Shown here one piece after another: positions 36,732 to 45,442 of a stretch of 64,000 bases of DNA (its first letter is position 1; every line of letters starts with the position of its first letter). Both the position numbers and the translations under genes were made by a program. The DNA comes from Paenibacillus polygoni. GTDB lineage: Bacteria > Bacillota > Bacilli > Paenibacillales > Paenibacillaceae. The notes under the pieces were generated by a model that saw only the letters and a program-made list of their open reading frames with translations, was not told the DNA's origin and did not search any database. Location of the stretch: NCBI RefSeq assembly GCF_030263935.1, contig NZ_CP127162.1, positions 1,621,501 to 1,685,500 on the forward strand, in the 5' to 3' direction.

Positions 36732-37658
36732 TTAGGAAGTAACGACAGTCGGTTCAACAACAGTCAACTGATTAGCTGTTGTATTTAGATTTACAACGGC
36801 CCCAATAGGAAGTGCGGCTTTGTAAATACCATGAGCTGTCGTTACATTTGTCATTAAGGGTTTACCTAAGGGTACAATCACGTCTTCAATCAGTTCTTGA
36901 TAGGATACACCGTAAGCTTCCAGGCAACCTGTACATTCACCCATAATGATCCCCGCACACTCTTCGAGTTTACCCGCCAGCTGAAGATGATTTAAATAAC
37001 GATACACCGTATTCGTTGGCTCATGTGTCTCTTCCAGTACAAGAATTTTGTTCCTGATATCAATCTCATAAGGAGTACCGAGTGTATCAACAAAAGAAGT
37101 GAGATTACCTCCGACAAGCGGACCTGTCACATTTCCCGGGATGCGGCTTATCATTGGAATACTTGGAGGATTAGAGATGCGGCGAGTAGGGGTGGGAATG
37201 GAAGTGGCTGTGAAGAACTGTTCAAAGTTATAAACAGGGGTCTGAAGAGAAAAGTCAATTAACATCAAGCTTTGAAGTGTAATCAGATCAGCATATTGAT
37301 AAAGAGCGTTAAGCAGGATGGTAATGTCGCTGTATCCTGATATCAGTTTCGGGTTGTTACGTATAATATCAAAATCAAGATAAGGAAGGATTCCTGCGAC
37401 CCCCGTTCCTCCCCGAGTGGGAAGAATTAATCTGACCTCATCATTTTGAAACATTGCCATAAGATCTGCCGCTCGGTCTTCATCTGTACCCGCTAGAAAG
37501 CCATCTTGCTCATATACATGTTCACCCACGATCGTGTTCAGCCCTGTAGATCTCAAAACCGCAATTCGCGCATCAATTGTTGCACGATTTAGCGGACTCC
37601 CAAGTGTGACAATTCCAACGGTATCTCCTCTGCGCAGCATCGGCGGTGCAATCGCCAT
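36732..37658 (-). CDS. LD-carboxypeptidase / MccF-like peptidase (S66)
   Basis: The 308-residue protein has the S66 layout: N-terminal RRGDTVGIVTLGSPL, PTRGGTGVAGILPYLD, the nucleophile loop LISGYSDIT (Ser110), a central LEETHEP segment with the likely catalytic Glu and a C-terminal TTAHGIY with the likely His. S66 enzymes cut LD-peptide bonds in cell-wall recycling or hydrolyse aminoacyl antibiotics (MccF). Without a signal peptide it acts in the cytoplasm. Which of the two roles applies is not decidable from sequence. Confidence 0.88.
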   Translation of the reverse strand: MAIAPPMLRRGDTVGIVTLGSPLNRATIDARIAVLRSTGLNTIVGEHVYEQDGFLAGTDEDRAADLMAMFQNDEVRLILPTRGGTGVAGILPYLDFDIIRNNPKLISGYSDITILLNALYQYADLITLQSLMLIDFSLQTPVYNFEQFFTATSIPTPTRRISNPPSIPMISRIPGNVTGPLVGGNLTSFVDTLGTPYEIDIRNKILVLEETHEPTNTVYRYLNHLQLAGKLEECAGIIMGECTGCLEAYGVSYQELIEDVIVPLGKPLMTNVTTAHGIYKAALPIGAVVNLNTTANQLTVVEPTVVTS

Positions 37659-37764
37659 AGATACTTCACCCCATTTTCAGATAATTAGGAACCTAAATAC
37701 TTATTGATTATGTAGATACATAGTAAAACATACCGAAATTAGCGATAAAAACAAATCCTACTAC

Positions 37765-37773
37765 TGGTATAAT
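37765..37773 (+). promoter_or_regulatory. Extended -10 of lysR-type gene
   Basis: TGGTATAAT is a perfect extended -10 motif, 36 bases before the LysR start. Confidence 0.55.
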
Positions 37774-37809
37774 GAGGATAGAAATTTTCACCTGAGAAAG
37801 AGGGATGGT

Positions 37810-38727
37810 ATGGCCACACTTACCCAACTTAAATATGTTATTGAGGTATCCAATCGAGGTTCGATGAATGAAGCAGCTAAACGACTTTTTATATCACAGC
37901 CGAGTTTATCCAAGGCAATTCGAGATCTGGAAGAAGATATCGGTATTACTATTTTTGAACGTACCAATAAAGGAATCTCGCTTTCCATGGAAGGCGTTGA
38001 ATTTATGGGATATGCAAGACAGGTTGCTGAACAAGCAGAACTTCTTGAGAGCCGGTATATGAACGCGAAACCTTCGCCGCAACATTTTGCCGTCTCCACG
38101 CAGCACTACGCTTTTGCTGTGAATGCTTTTGTTAAGTTGGTTCAGCAGTATGGGCAGGAGGAATATGAACTTGCTCTCAGAGAAACCAAGACACATGAAA
38201 TTATCGAGGATGTAAAAACGCTGCGCAGTGAAATTGGAATTCTTTATTTAAATGAATTTAACAGTAAGGTGATGAGTAAATTACTTGATGCAGCGAACCT
38301 GCATTTTCATAGTTTGTTCACAGCGAAGCCACACATCTTTGTCAGTGTGCAGAATCCGCTTGCACGGCAATCGAAGGTTACCATTGAGGATTTAGAAGAG
38401 TATCCTTATCTGTCATTTGAACAAGGGGAGTATAATTCGTTTCATTTCTCAGAGGAAATTTTAAGTACGTTATCACATAAAAAAAGCATACGAGTAAATG
38501 ACAGAGCGACACTATTTAATCTATTGATTGGACTAAACGGGTATACGATTTCAACCGGGGTGTTGAGTGCGGATTTAAATGGCCATGACATTATCCCTGT
38601 ACCGCTGGATTATCATGAGACGATAAATGTAGGCTGGATCTCTCACAAAAATGCGATGCTTTCAAAGCTGGCACTAGCCTATGTAGAAGCCTTACAGGAA
38701 GCGACACAAAAGTTTGATATAGTCTAA
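37810..38727 (+). CDS. LysR family transcriptional regulator
   Basis: The 305-residue protein has an N-terminal winged helix with the LysR signature (NEAAKRLFISQPSLSKAIRDLE, about residues 20-41) and a periplasmic-binding-protein-like effector half. The next gene, on the same strand, is a MetE-like methyltransferase, and LysR proteins often control methionine genes (MetR, CysL/YwfK type), so sulfur-amino-acid control is a plausible role. This rests on context only. Confidence 0.9.
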   Translation: MATLTQLKYVIEVSNRGSMNEAAKRLFISQPSLSKAIRDLEEDIGITIFERTNKGISLSMEGVEFMGYARQVAEQAELLESRYMNAKPSPQHFAVSTQHYAFAVNAFVKLVQQYGQEEYELALRETKTHEIIEDVKTLRSEIGILYLNEFNSKVMSKLLDAANLHFHSLFTAKPHIFVSVQNPLARQSKVTIEDLEEYPYLSFEQGEYNSFHFSEEILSTLSHKKSIRVNDRATLFNLLIGLNGYTISTGVLSADLNGHDIIPVPLDYHETINVGWISHKNAMLSKLALAYVEALQEATQKFDIV

Positions 38728-38830
38728 AGTTATAACCAGCTATAGTTTATTGAAGTTACGCTATAACTGATCTTTCATGGTATCTTTCTATTACGAACTT
38801 ATGAAATACCAATTAAAGGAGATCAGTGAT

Positions 38831-39973
38831 ATGAGCCAAATTACCAAAGCAGGTACAGAGAGAAGTGTTACTCCCTATCGTTTTGATGTGGTTGGAAGCT
38901 TCTTACGCCCAGAAGCGTTAAAACAAGCAAGAGCTAAATTTCAAGCAGGAGAAATCACTGAGGCAGAATTAACCAAAGTGGAAGATCGGGAGATTATTCG
39001 TCTAGTCGAAAAACAAAAAGAAGTGGGCCTAAAGGCTGTTACCGACGGAGAATTCCGCCGTTCTTGGTGGCATCTTGATTTTATGTGGGGACTCGATGGA
39101 GTAGAGAAAGCAAGCGATGTTAAGGGCTATCCATTCCAAGGAGAAACCACAAGAGGAGAAACAGCACGGCTTGTGGGTAAAATCGGATTTTCTTCTTCTC
39201 ATCCATTTGTTGCACATTATCAGTTTTTAAAACAAGCAGCAGGCGATGATGTGGTAGCTCGTCAAACGATTCCTGCACCGGCACAGTTCCTCTCTGAGCT
39301 TTATCGCCCAGAGAATAAAGCTGCGATAGATCAGTTCTACAGCAGTGAAGAAGAACTTGTAAAAGACATTGCTAAAGCTTATCATGATGCCATTCTAGCC
39401 TTTTATGAAGCAGGTTGCCGCAGTATTCAGCTGGATGACTGCACATGGGGAATGCTGTGTGATAAAAACTATCTCGAAGCAAAACAGCAAGCAGGCGTGA
39501 ACGTTGCTGACACGGCTAAGCTGTATGCAAAACTCAATGAGCTGGCCGTATCCTCTTTGCCGTCTGATCTTATCGTTACTACACATGTATGCCGTGGTAA
39601 TTATCATTCCACATGGGCATCTTCAGGCGGATATGAACCGATCGCTGAAACTTTGCTTGGAATTGATAACATTTCAGGTTACTACCTTGAGTTTGATACG
39701 GACCGTGCGGGAGATTTCAAACCTCTTCGTTTCTTGAAAGAAGATCAGCAAGTAGTACTTGGTCTATTCTCATCTAAGATCGGGGAGCTGGAGAGCAAGG
39801 AAGAAATTTTCAAACGTATTGAAGAAGCAACAGAGTATGTTGATATTAATCGAATTTGCCTTAGTCCTCAGTGCGGATTTGCTTCGACAGAAGAAGGAAA
39901 TATTTTGACAGAAGAACAACAATGGAACAAACTTGCTTTTATTAAGGAAATCGCAGAGCAAATCTGGCAATAA
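38831..39973 (+). CDS. MetE C-terminal-like methionine synthase II family protein (YxjG/YxjH type)
   Basis: ATG at 38831 is preferred because AAAGGAG (38814-38820) lies 10 bases upstream. The 380-residue protein is a single TIM barrel matching the C-terminal half of cobalamin-independent methionine synthase: VVGSFLRP, VTDGEFRRSWW, IQLDDCTWG, and zinc-ligand positions in THVCRGNY and LSPQCGF. It lacks the N-terminal half of full MetE. Such short proteins likely transfer a methyl group to homocysteine or a relative from a small donor. It follows the LysR gene. No S-box riboswitch was seen upstream. Confidence 0.85.
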   Translation: MSQITKAGTERSVTPYRFDVVGSFLRPEALKQARAKFQAGEITEAELTKVEDREIIRLVEKQKEVGLKAVTDGEFRRSWWHLDFMWGLDGVEKASDVKGYPFQGETTRGETARLVGKIGFSSSHPFVAHYQFLKQAAGDDVVARQTIPAPAQFLSELYRPENKAAIDQFYSSEEELVKDIAKAYHDAILAFYEAGCRSIQLDDCTWGMLCDKNYLEAKQQAGVNVADTAKLYAKLNELAVSSLPSDLIVTTHVCRGNYHSTWASSGGYEPIAETLLGIDNISGYYLEFDTDRAGDFKPLRFLKEDQQVVLGLFSSKIGELESKEEIFKRIEEATEYVDINRICLSPQCGFASTEEGNILTEEQQWNKLAFIKEIAEQIWQ

Positions 39974-39986
39974 GCCGCATGTTATT

Positions 39987-40054
39987 ATCCCTCTGATGCT
40001 ACTCGGAAATGAGCTTTCTTAGAAAGCCATTGGCATTTCAGGGGGATTTTTTTT
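39987..40054 (+). terminator. Branched terminator after metE-like gene
   Basis: Outer arms ATCCCTCTGATGC and GCATTTCAGGGGGAT enclose a smaller hairpin (GCTTTC TTA GAAAGC) and are followed by eight T residues. Confidence 0.75.
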
Positions 40055-40070
40055 CGTTTTTCACTTATAC

Positions 40071-40099
40071 TTGCTAATCTTAAAAACTACCATTATAAT
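40071..40099 (+). promoter_or_regulatory. Promoter of tRNA-Leu gene
   Basis: TTGCTA, a 17-base spacer and TATAAT lie 20 bases before the tRNA. Confidence 0.75.
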
Positions 40100-40119
40100 A
40101 CAGGAATATGATAGATTAT

Positions 40120-40203
40120 GCGGCCGTGGCGGAATTGGCAGACGCGCACGGTTCAGGTCCGTGTGGGTTCACCCCCGTGGAGGTTCGAGTCCTCTCGGCC
40201 GCA
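40120..40203 (+). tRNA. tRNA-Leu (anticodon CAG)
   Basis: This 84-base class II tRNA has acceptor GCGGCCG/CGGCCGC, anticodon stem CACGG/CCGTG with loop TTCAGGT (anticodon CAG, reads CTG), a long variable arm (GGGTTCACCCCC region) and T-arm GAGG/CCTC with TTCGAGT. The discriminator is A. CCA is not encoded. Confidence 0.95.
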
Positions 40204-40217
40204 TCCTACTTAAGAAG

Positions 40218-40259
40218 GCTCGTCACATTGCTCTTGCAGCAATCGTGACGAGCTTTTTT
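40218..40259 (+). terminator. Terminator after tRNA-Leu
   Basis: Arms GCTCGTCACATTGCT and AGCAATCGTGACGAGC pair with one bulge and are followed by a run of T residues. Confidence 0.9.
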
Positions 40260-40742
40260 ATTGCCTTTATTGCCCCGTTTCTACGCCTGTGTTTTTGTGG
40301 CTCCATTTCGGAAGTCTGTCGGTGACATACTAAACTTCCAATGGTGGAAGCAATATGCTGAATACTGATCTGCTGAGGATATTGTAAGGTGATCCCTTTT
40401 CCACCCAGGCGGTATGTACGAGATAATATTCATACACAGATGGACCAATTAAGGGATAGGGTTCATGTCTTTCTTCACCCGTAAATAAAACAGCGGGTTC
40501 TTCAGAACAGGACTGGTGTTAATAGCTCTCTTTTTAATAATGCAACAAACGTCCATATAAGTCTTGTGTTTCTCCATATTCATTTCTCTCTTCATGTTTT
40601 ATATTGAAAGCGTAACAAAAAAACGAAGAATACAATAGAAAACACTGTAATACAGGTGAAACTAAGCTTTTAACGATAGCGAGTCATAAGTTACATCATA
40701 ACAAGTGAATATTTTTTAATTGCAGCTAAGGAGGAATGAAAG
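40260..40742. other. Spacer with possible decayed gene and promoter region of melA-like gene
   Basis: No intact gene is seen. On the minus strand a short frame (ATG near 40583, stop near 40467) and, in another frame, a stretch running from about 40510 to the TAG at 40332-40330 have protein-like composition. They could be two pieces of one decayed gene. A cre-like element TGAAAGCGTAACA lies at 40615-40627, upstream of the GH4 gene. Nothing else was recognised. Confidence 0.35.
40615..40627. promoter_or_regulatory. cre-like element TGAAAGCGTAACA
   Basis: The left half matches cre (TGAAAGCG) and the right half is shortened by one base, in the same way as the element at 24860. It precedes the GH4 gene by 115 bases, so it may belong to catabolite control of this sugar gene. 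Confidence 0.3.
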
Positions 40743-42041
40743 ATGGACAAGATTACATTTATCGGGGCAGGAAGCACTGTGTTTGCTAAAAATGTGTTAG
40801 GTGATTGTATGATGACCCCTGCTTTGCAAGGTTTTGAATTAGCTTTATTTGATATTAACCTAGAGCGACTGACCGATTCAGAGAACATGCTGAGTAATTT
40901 AAAAAAAAGCGTTGGCAGTACATGCAGGGTTACGGCTTACGCCGATCGTAAGGAAGCACTGCGAGGTGCTAAATATGTGATTAATGCGATCCAAGTGGGC
41001 GGGTATGATCCTTGTACGATTACCGATTTTGAAATTCCAAAGAAGTATGGTCTTCGTCAAACGATTGCCGATACCGTTGGCATCGGCGGCATATTCCGTA
41101 ATCTGCGTACGATTCCAGTAATGATGGATATTGCTGCTGATATGCGGGAAGTATGTCCTGATGCCTTATTTTTGAATTACACGAATCCAATGGCTGTGCT
41201 TACGAATGTAATGAATACATACGGAGGAATTAAAACAGTAGGATTATGTCATAGTGTGCAGGTCTGTGTACCTCATATGTTTGCACACCTTGGCATAGAT
41301 CAAACGGGAGTACAGGCAAAAATCGCGGGAATTAATCACATGGCATGGCTTCTAGAAGTAACGCGGGATGGGGAGGATTTATACCCCGAGATTAAGCGAA
41401 GAGCAGCAGAGAAACAGAAGGAATCTCATGGAGATATGGTTCGATACGAGATGATGCTGAAGTTTGGATATTACATCACAGAATCATCAGAGCATAATGC
41501 GGAATACCACCCTTACTTTATTAAAAAGAACTATCCGGAACTCATTGAAAGATTCCAAATCCCGCTTGACGAGTACCCGCGTAGGTGTGTAGAACAAATC
41601 GCAGGCTGGGAACGTATGCGGGATGAGATTGTGAATAATACGGAACTGAAACATGAGCGTACTCATGAATATGCTTCCTACATTTTAGAAGCAATGGAAA
41701 CCGGTAATCCATATAAAATCGGCGGCAATGTAATGAACCATGGTCTTATTACCAATCTTCCGAAAGAAGCTTGTGTAGAAGTACCTTGTCTCGTGGATGG
41801 CAGTGGAATAAGTCCAACGTATGTTGGCGATCTGCCTCCGCAGTGTGCAGCGCTTAACCTGACGAATATTAATACACAGCTACTTACCATTGAAGCTGCG
41901 ATGACAGGCAAGAAAGAACATATTTATCATGCAGCCATGCTCGACCCGCACACAGCAGCAGAGCTTTCGATGGATGATATCATAAGGATGTGCGATGAAT
42001 TAATAGAGGCTCATGGAGATTGGCTTCCTAGATATAAATAA
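40743..42041 (+). CDS. melA: Alpha-galactosidase, GH4 family (MelA-like)
   Basis: The 432-residue protein has the GH4 NAD-binding start FIGAGSTVFAKNVLGD, a QVGGYDPCTITDFE segment, GLCHSVQ (metal-ligand Cys), AGINHMAW (metal-ligand His), ITESSEHNAEY and a C-terminal YHAAMLDPHTAAELS. These follow E. coli MelA very closely, so alpha-galactosidase is the best call. GH4 enzymes use NAD and a divalent metal such as Mn2+ in an oxidation-elimination mechanism inside the cell. The close relative LplD is an alpha-galacturonidase, which would also suit a pectin user. AAGGAGGAATG precedes the ATG. Confidence 0.85.
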   Translation: MDKITFIGAGSTVFAKNVLGDCMMTPALQGFELALFDINLERLTDSENMLSNLKKSVGSTCRVTAYADRKEALRGAKYVINAIQVGGYDPCTITDFEIPKKYGLRQTIADTVGIGGIFRNLRTIPVMMDIAADMREVCPDALFLNYTNPMAVLTNVMNTYGGIKTVGLCHSVQVCVPHMFAHLGIDQTGVQAKIAGINHMAWLLEVTRDGEDLYPEIKRRAAEKQKESHGDMVRYEMMLKFGYYITESSEHNAEYHPYFIKKNYPELIERFQIPLDEYPRRCVEQIAGWERMRDEIVNNTELKHERTHEYASYILEAMETGNPYKIGGNVMNHGLITNLPKEACVEVPCLVDGSGISPTYVGDLPPQCAALNLTNINTQLLTIEAAMTGKKEHIYHAAMLDPHTAAELSMDDIIRMCDELIEAHGDWLPRYK

Positions 42042-42110
42042 GTCATTCTTAGCCAGGTAGGAATAAACGAGATAACAATCTGGTATTTAGAAAAGTATTG
42101 AAAGAAAAAC

Positions 42111-42153
42111 AAGACTGTTCAGACATTTAGCCGTGTTAGAGCAGTCTTTTTAG
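42111..42153 (+). terminator. Terminator after melA-like gene
   Basis: Stem AAGACTG/CAGTCTT with a large, partly paired loop, followed by TTTTTAG. Confidence 0.6.
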
Positions 42154-42158
42154 TTGAC

Positions 42159-42190
42159 AATTTGTACGTACATATTACACACTGTAGAAT
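42159..42190 (+). promoter_or_regulatory. AraR-like operator over the egsA promoter
   Basis: The element AATTTGTACGTACATATT (42159-42176) contains the perfect 10-base palindrome TGTACGTACA and resembles AraR operators of Bacillales. A promoter TTGTAC (42162-42167), 17 bases, TAGAAT (42185-42190) is embedded in it, so binding would block RNA polymerase. A TTGACA at 42154-42159 is present too but has no good -10 at the right distance. Confidence 0.6.
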
Positions 42191-42220
42191 GAATTCATCG
42201 TACAGGAGGCGTTTGTAGTC

Positions 42221-43372
42221 ATGGATATGAATGAACGTATAGAAAGATGGAATGAAGAGGCGAGTCAGTGTAAATGTGGATCAGCACATTATAAAGTAAA
42301 TATTCAGATTTCTATGGAAAAAGGAGCGCTGAATAAGATTGCACCCTATGTGGTGAGTCAAGGTTATAAACAGGTTAGTGTCGTTTACGATGAAAATACA
42401 AGAGAGGCTGCGGGAAGAAAAGTTACCGCTCTTCTTGGAGATGCCGGCATTATGGTAAGTGAAGTACTCCTTAACGCTAACAAGGCAGGAGATGTCATTG
42501 CTGACGAAACATTTATTGTAGAGCTGCTTCTGGCTCTATCGCATAGCAGTGAGGCGGTTCTTGCCGTAGGTTCCGGTACTATTCATGATCTGGTAAGGAT
42601 CGTATGCTTTAAAATGAAGATTCCGTTCATTTCTGTTCCGACCGCAGCTTCCGTAGATGGATTTACTTCTGCTGGAGCGCCCCTCGTTATCCGCGGGGTG
42701 AAACAAACGTATCAAGCGACAGCACCCCGTGCTATTTTTGCCGATCTAGAAGTTTTGTCTGCGGCTCCCCAGGTACTGACGGCCGCTGGTTTTGGTGATA
42801 TGCTGGGTAAATTTACTTCACTAGCAGATTGGAAAGTGTCGCGTGATCTCGGCAAAGAACCATTTTGCCCGCTCGCTTATCAAATGACAGAGGAAGCTCT
42901 ACATCGTTGTATTCTTCATGTGGATGATATTGCAGAAGGGAGCGAGAAAGGCGTATCGATCTTGATGGATGCCCTTATTGTTTCCGGGATTTCGATGCTA
43001 ATGATTGACCACTCTCGCCCAGCATCAGGAGGAGAACATCATATTTCTCATCGTCTCGAGATGAAATTTATGGAGCAGGGAAGACAACCGATTCTTCATG
43101 GAGCAAAGGTAGGGGTAGCTTCTGCACTGCTAACTGACATCTACCGCGATTTATATCAAGCTAAGAATGTCTCTGCCTTCGGTGCATATAAAGATTTGCC
43201 GCAAAGAGAGGAGATGCAGGATTGGCTTAGCAAAGTGGGAGGGCCAGCGACTCTTGCAGACATGGATGTATCAGACGCGGATTTTAAAGAGGCAATGGCT
43301 AGCGCTCACACCTTGAGACCCCGATATACGGGCTTGACATATCGAAATGAGAAAGTGGTTCCTAATATGTAA
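42221..43372 (+). CDS. egsA: sn-Glycerol-1-phosphate dehydrogenase (AraM/EgsA family)
   Basis: The 383-residue protein has the AraM/EgsA pattern: AVGSGTIHDLVRI (NAD-binding GSGT near 118), SVPTAASVDGFTSAGAP, AAGFGDMLGKFTSLADWK (metal-ligand Asp) and SGGEHHISH (metal-ligand His). It reduces dihydroxyacetone phosphate to sn-glycerol-1-phosphate. In B. subtilis the homologue AraM belongs to the AraR-controlled arabinose operon and feeds heptaprenylglyceryl phosphate synthesis. Here the gene stands alone but has AraR-like palindromes on both sides. CAGGAGG precedes the ATG. Confidence 0.9.
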   Translation: MDMNERIERWNEEASQCKCGSAHYKVNIQISMEKGALNKIAPYVVSQGYKQVSVVYDENTREAAGRKVTALLGDAGIMVSEVLLNANKAGDVIADETFIVELLLALSHSSEAVLAVGSGTIHDLVRIVCFKMKIPFISVPTAASVDGFTSAGAPLVIRGVKQTYQATAPRAIFADLEVLSAAPQVLTAAGFGDMLGKFTSLADWKVSRDLGKEPFCPLAYQMTEEALHRCILHVDDIAEGSEKGVSILMDALIVSGISMLMIDHSRPASGGEHHISHRLEMKFMEQGRQPILHGAKVGVASALLTDIYRDLYQAKNVSAFGAYKDLPQREEMQDWLSKVGGPATLADMDVSDADFKEAMASAHTLRPRYTGLTYRNEKVVPNM

Positions 43373-43424
43373 TAGATGAATGAACCACTGTAATGCAGAC
43401 GCAAGTTCTGTAAGGTATGGTACA

Positions 43425-43440
43425 TTTTGTACGTACTAAT
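43425..43440. promoter_or_regulatory. Second AraR-like operator, downstream of egsA
   Basis: TTTTGTACGTACTAAT has the same GTACGTAC core as the operator at 42159, 53 bases past the egsA stop. The two sites are about 1.27 kb apart, which would allow looping by a dimeric repressor. Confidence 0.45.
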
Positions 43441-43442
43441 TA

Positions 43443-43496
43443 TTAAAAAAGGATGTTCCGAGCAGAGTGTTGCATGATCTGCCTTGGAACATCCTT
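43443..43496 (-). terminator. Terminator of the helix-turn-helix gene
   Basis: Perfect arms AAGGATGTTCC and GGAACATCCTT with a partly paired inner loop. Read on the minus strand the hairpin runs into TTTTTTAAT. Confidence 0.8.
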
Positions 43497-43508
43497 ATGT
43501 ATTCAGTC

Positions 43509-44099
43509 TTATGAATTTTGTTTTAAAATGGCATCCGCAAATAAAATGGATTTTGGAATTTTAAAGAATTGCTCTGCCTGCTCTTGGAATGCCGGTGAAG
43601 GCAACGTTCCTTGATGAAGCCATTTGCGGAAGGTTCCTGGATGTACGCCGATCCAGTGACTTACGTCCGTTACGGACAAATCATGTACCATACATAAACC
43701 CGTAAGAATGCGATTGCTCACAGGTGAACGGGTCACCGTCCGTTTCATAAACCGAGAAGCTTCGGGCTGACAAATGACAGGACTTGTACGAATTACTTCT
43801 TCATTGAACAATATGTGGCGCGGATAACCAAGCAACTGACATACCTTTTCAAGATTGGTATTTCCAGGAATACGACCTTCATATACCCATGCGCTTACAC
43901 TGCGGGAAGATATAGATAAATCTTCTGCTAATTGAGACAATTTAATGTCATTAGCCATGAGAACAGCAAGCAAAATTCGATTGCGGACTTGACAGCGAGT
44001 CGGTCTGCGGAAACGCTTAACGCGGACGCCTTTTCCTAGATATTTGCGGTTGATCAGAGACCAGGCCTGGATTGAGTGTTGATCTTGTTGTTTAGGCAT
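43509..44099 (-). CDS. Protein with two duplicated helix-turn-helix units
   Basis: The 196-residue protein holds two similar blocks of about 65 residues. Block 1 (about 40-103) has RNRILLAVLMAND, LSQLAEDLSISSRSVSAWVYEG and a PRHILFNEEVI end. Block 2 (about 126-190) has SNRILTGLCMVHD, VTDVSHWIGVHPGTFRKWLHQG and PKSILFADAIL. Each resembles an XRE/phage-repressor-type DNA-binding unit. The N-terminus is very basic (KRFRRPTR). It is probably a DNA-binding protein that contacts two half-sites as a monomer. GGAGGAAAT precedes the ATG. No known name was recognised. Confidence 0.65.
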   Translation of the reverse strand: MPKQQDQHSIQAWSLINRKYLGKGVRVKRFRRPTRCQVRNRILLAVLMANDIKLSQLAEDLSISSRSVSAWVYEGRIPGNTNLEKVCQLLGYPRHILFNEEVIRTSPVICQPEASRFMKRTVTRSPVSNRILTGLCMVHDLSVTDVSHWIGVHPGTFRKWLHQGTLPSPAFQEQAEQFFKIPKSILFADAILKQNS

Positions 44100-44435
44100 A
44101 TTTCCTCCGATTTTTTAATCAAATACTACAACAAGTAATGTTCACTTTCAAGTATACGGTTAACAGCGTATAGATGACCTTTTTATATGTGATAAGTCCT
44201 TGTTAGGTGAATAATGCACTATTTTTCGATCCATATAATGTATATTATATCTATTTTATAGGATGTTTTTATGCGTTTTTTTCGTTTTGTCACTAAAAAA
44301 TAGGTCTAAAATACTAATTTAATATTTCGTAAAAAACTATTTTTATCTTTTTCTATAGGAAGTAGTTCAAAACACTGTCAAATTTCGTCTGTTTTCATAG
44401 ATTAATAGAGAGGAGGAAAAAAAGGGGGGCTGTAG

Positions 44436-44942
44436 ATGAACCCAGCACTGATTAACGTGTCATTAGGTTTAGTAGGGATGTTATTCACGTATGCATTTGG
44501 CGGCTGGTCTGAAATCTTGATTTTCTTATGTATTGCTATGGCCGCAGACTATATAACAGGCATAGCAGCTGCAATCAAAACAGGAGATAAGCTGAACAGT
44601 GAGATCGGATTTTGGGGTCTGACTCGTAAAGGGTTAATCCTGCTTATTATTCTCATTGCTAACCAACTAGATCTGTTAATGAATACGGATATGATAAAAG
44701 GAGGAGCCATCTATTTTTATTTGGCTAATGAATTGATTTCAATCACCGAGAATTATCATCGTATCGGTCTTCCGCTCCCAGCAATATTAAAAAGAGCTGT
44801 TTCTATTGTGAAGTCACAGTCAGATGAAGAAGAAAAGAATGAGAAAGAATCGAACGAAAAGATGACGAAGAAGACGAATACGGAGCGAGATGTAACTAAT
44901 GAAGAGTTAGAAACGGAACTAGAAGTAGACTCCAATAAGTGA
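44436..44942 (+). CDS. Holin-like membrane protein (phage_holin_4 / TcdE-UtxA family)
   Basis: The 168-residue protein begins with a hydrophobic part of about 125 residues holding three or four spans and the family motif AADYITGIAAAIKTG, then GFWGLTRKGLILLII and NELISITENYHRIGLP. The C-terminal 45 residues are highly charged (Glu/Lys/Asn), which is usual for holins. Members let lysins or toxins out. Here no lysin or phage gene is adjacent, so the role is uncertain. The upstream 336 bases (44100-44435) are very AT-rich and hold no gene. The ribosome site is GAGAGGAGG at 44409-44417 or, nearer, the G run at 44425-44430. Confidence 0.8.
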   Translation: MNPALINVSLGLVGMLFTYAFGGWSEILIFLCIAMAADYITGIAAAIKTGDKLNSEIGFWGLTRKGLILLIILIANQLDLLMNTDMIKGGAIYFYLANELISITENYHRIGLPLPAILKRAVSIVKSQSDEEEKNEKESNEKMTKKTNTERDVTNEELETELEVDSNK

Positions 44943-44961
44943 ATACCGAACCCTTGGTGAA

Positions 44962-44994
44962 GGACTATCCATTTGTTGATAGAGCCTTTTTTTT
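44962..44994 (+). terminator. Terminator after holin-like gene
   Basis: Stem GGACTATC/GATAGAGCC with a small internal bulge, followed by eight T residues. Confidence 0.7.
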
Positions 44995-45117
44995 ATGTAC
45001 CCTGGAAGAAACAAGACTGATAATTTTCCAATGTTCGCTTGTTTATGATATATTTTTTGTAACGTATCTAAACAACTGATAAATAAGAACTATCTATAGA
45101 CAAAGGAGCCGAAATAT

Positions 45118-45405
45118 ATGATTAAACATATTGTATTCTTTAAACTAAAAGATCGTTCAGAGGAAGCGATTCAGCGTACAGCTGAAATCCTTCGCAGCAT
45201 GGATGGAAAGATGGAATTTGTAAGATCACTGGAGATTGGCGTAGATGTCCTAAAAACGGAGCGTTCTTTTGACATCTCCCTTACGGCAGTAGTTGATTCA
45301 CTGGAGGATTTAGAGGCTTATCAAGTTCATCCTGTTCACCAAGAAATTATCAAACATATGAGTGAAGTCAAAGACTCTGCTGTTGCAGTCGATTACGAAG
45401 TGTAA
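45118..45405 (+). CDS. Dabb family (stress-responsive A/B barrel) protein
   Basis: The 95-residue protein begins MIKHIVFFKLKD, has a central LEIGVDVL and ends with the strand YQVHPVHQEIIKHM and AVDYEV, the classic dimeric alpha/beta barrel of the Dabb family. Its biochemical role is unknown in most bacteria. AAAGGAGCCG precedes the ATG. Confidence 0.85.
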   Translation: MIKHIVFFKLKDRSEEAIQRTAEILRSMDGKMEFVRSLEIGVDVLKTERSFDISLTAVVDSLEDLEAYQVHPVHQEIIKHMSEVKDSAVAVDYEV

Positions 45406-45442
45406 GACCATATCTTAACAAGTAGAGAGAGGGAACTTACAA

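Noticed and set aside
38728..38830. S-box (SAM) riboswitch before the MetE-like gene
   Set aside because: The spacer is too short and lacks the conserved S-box motifs.
40071..40325. 84-codon plus-strand frame over tRNA-Leu
   Set aside because: It reads through the tRNA and its terminator, which fully explain the sequence.
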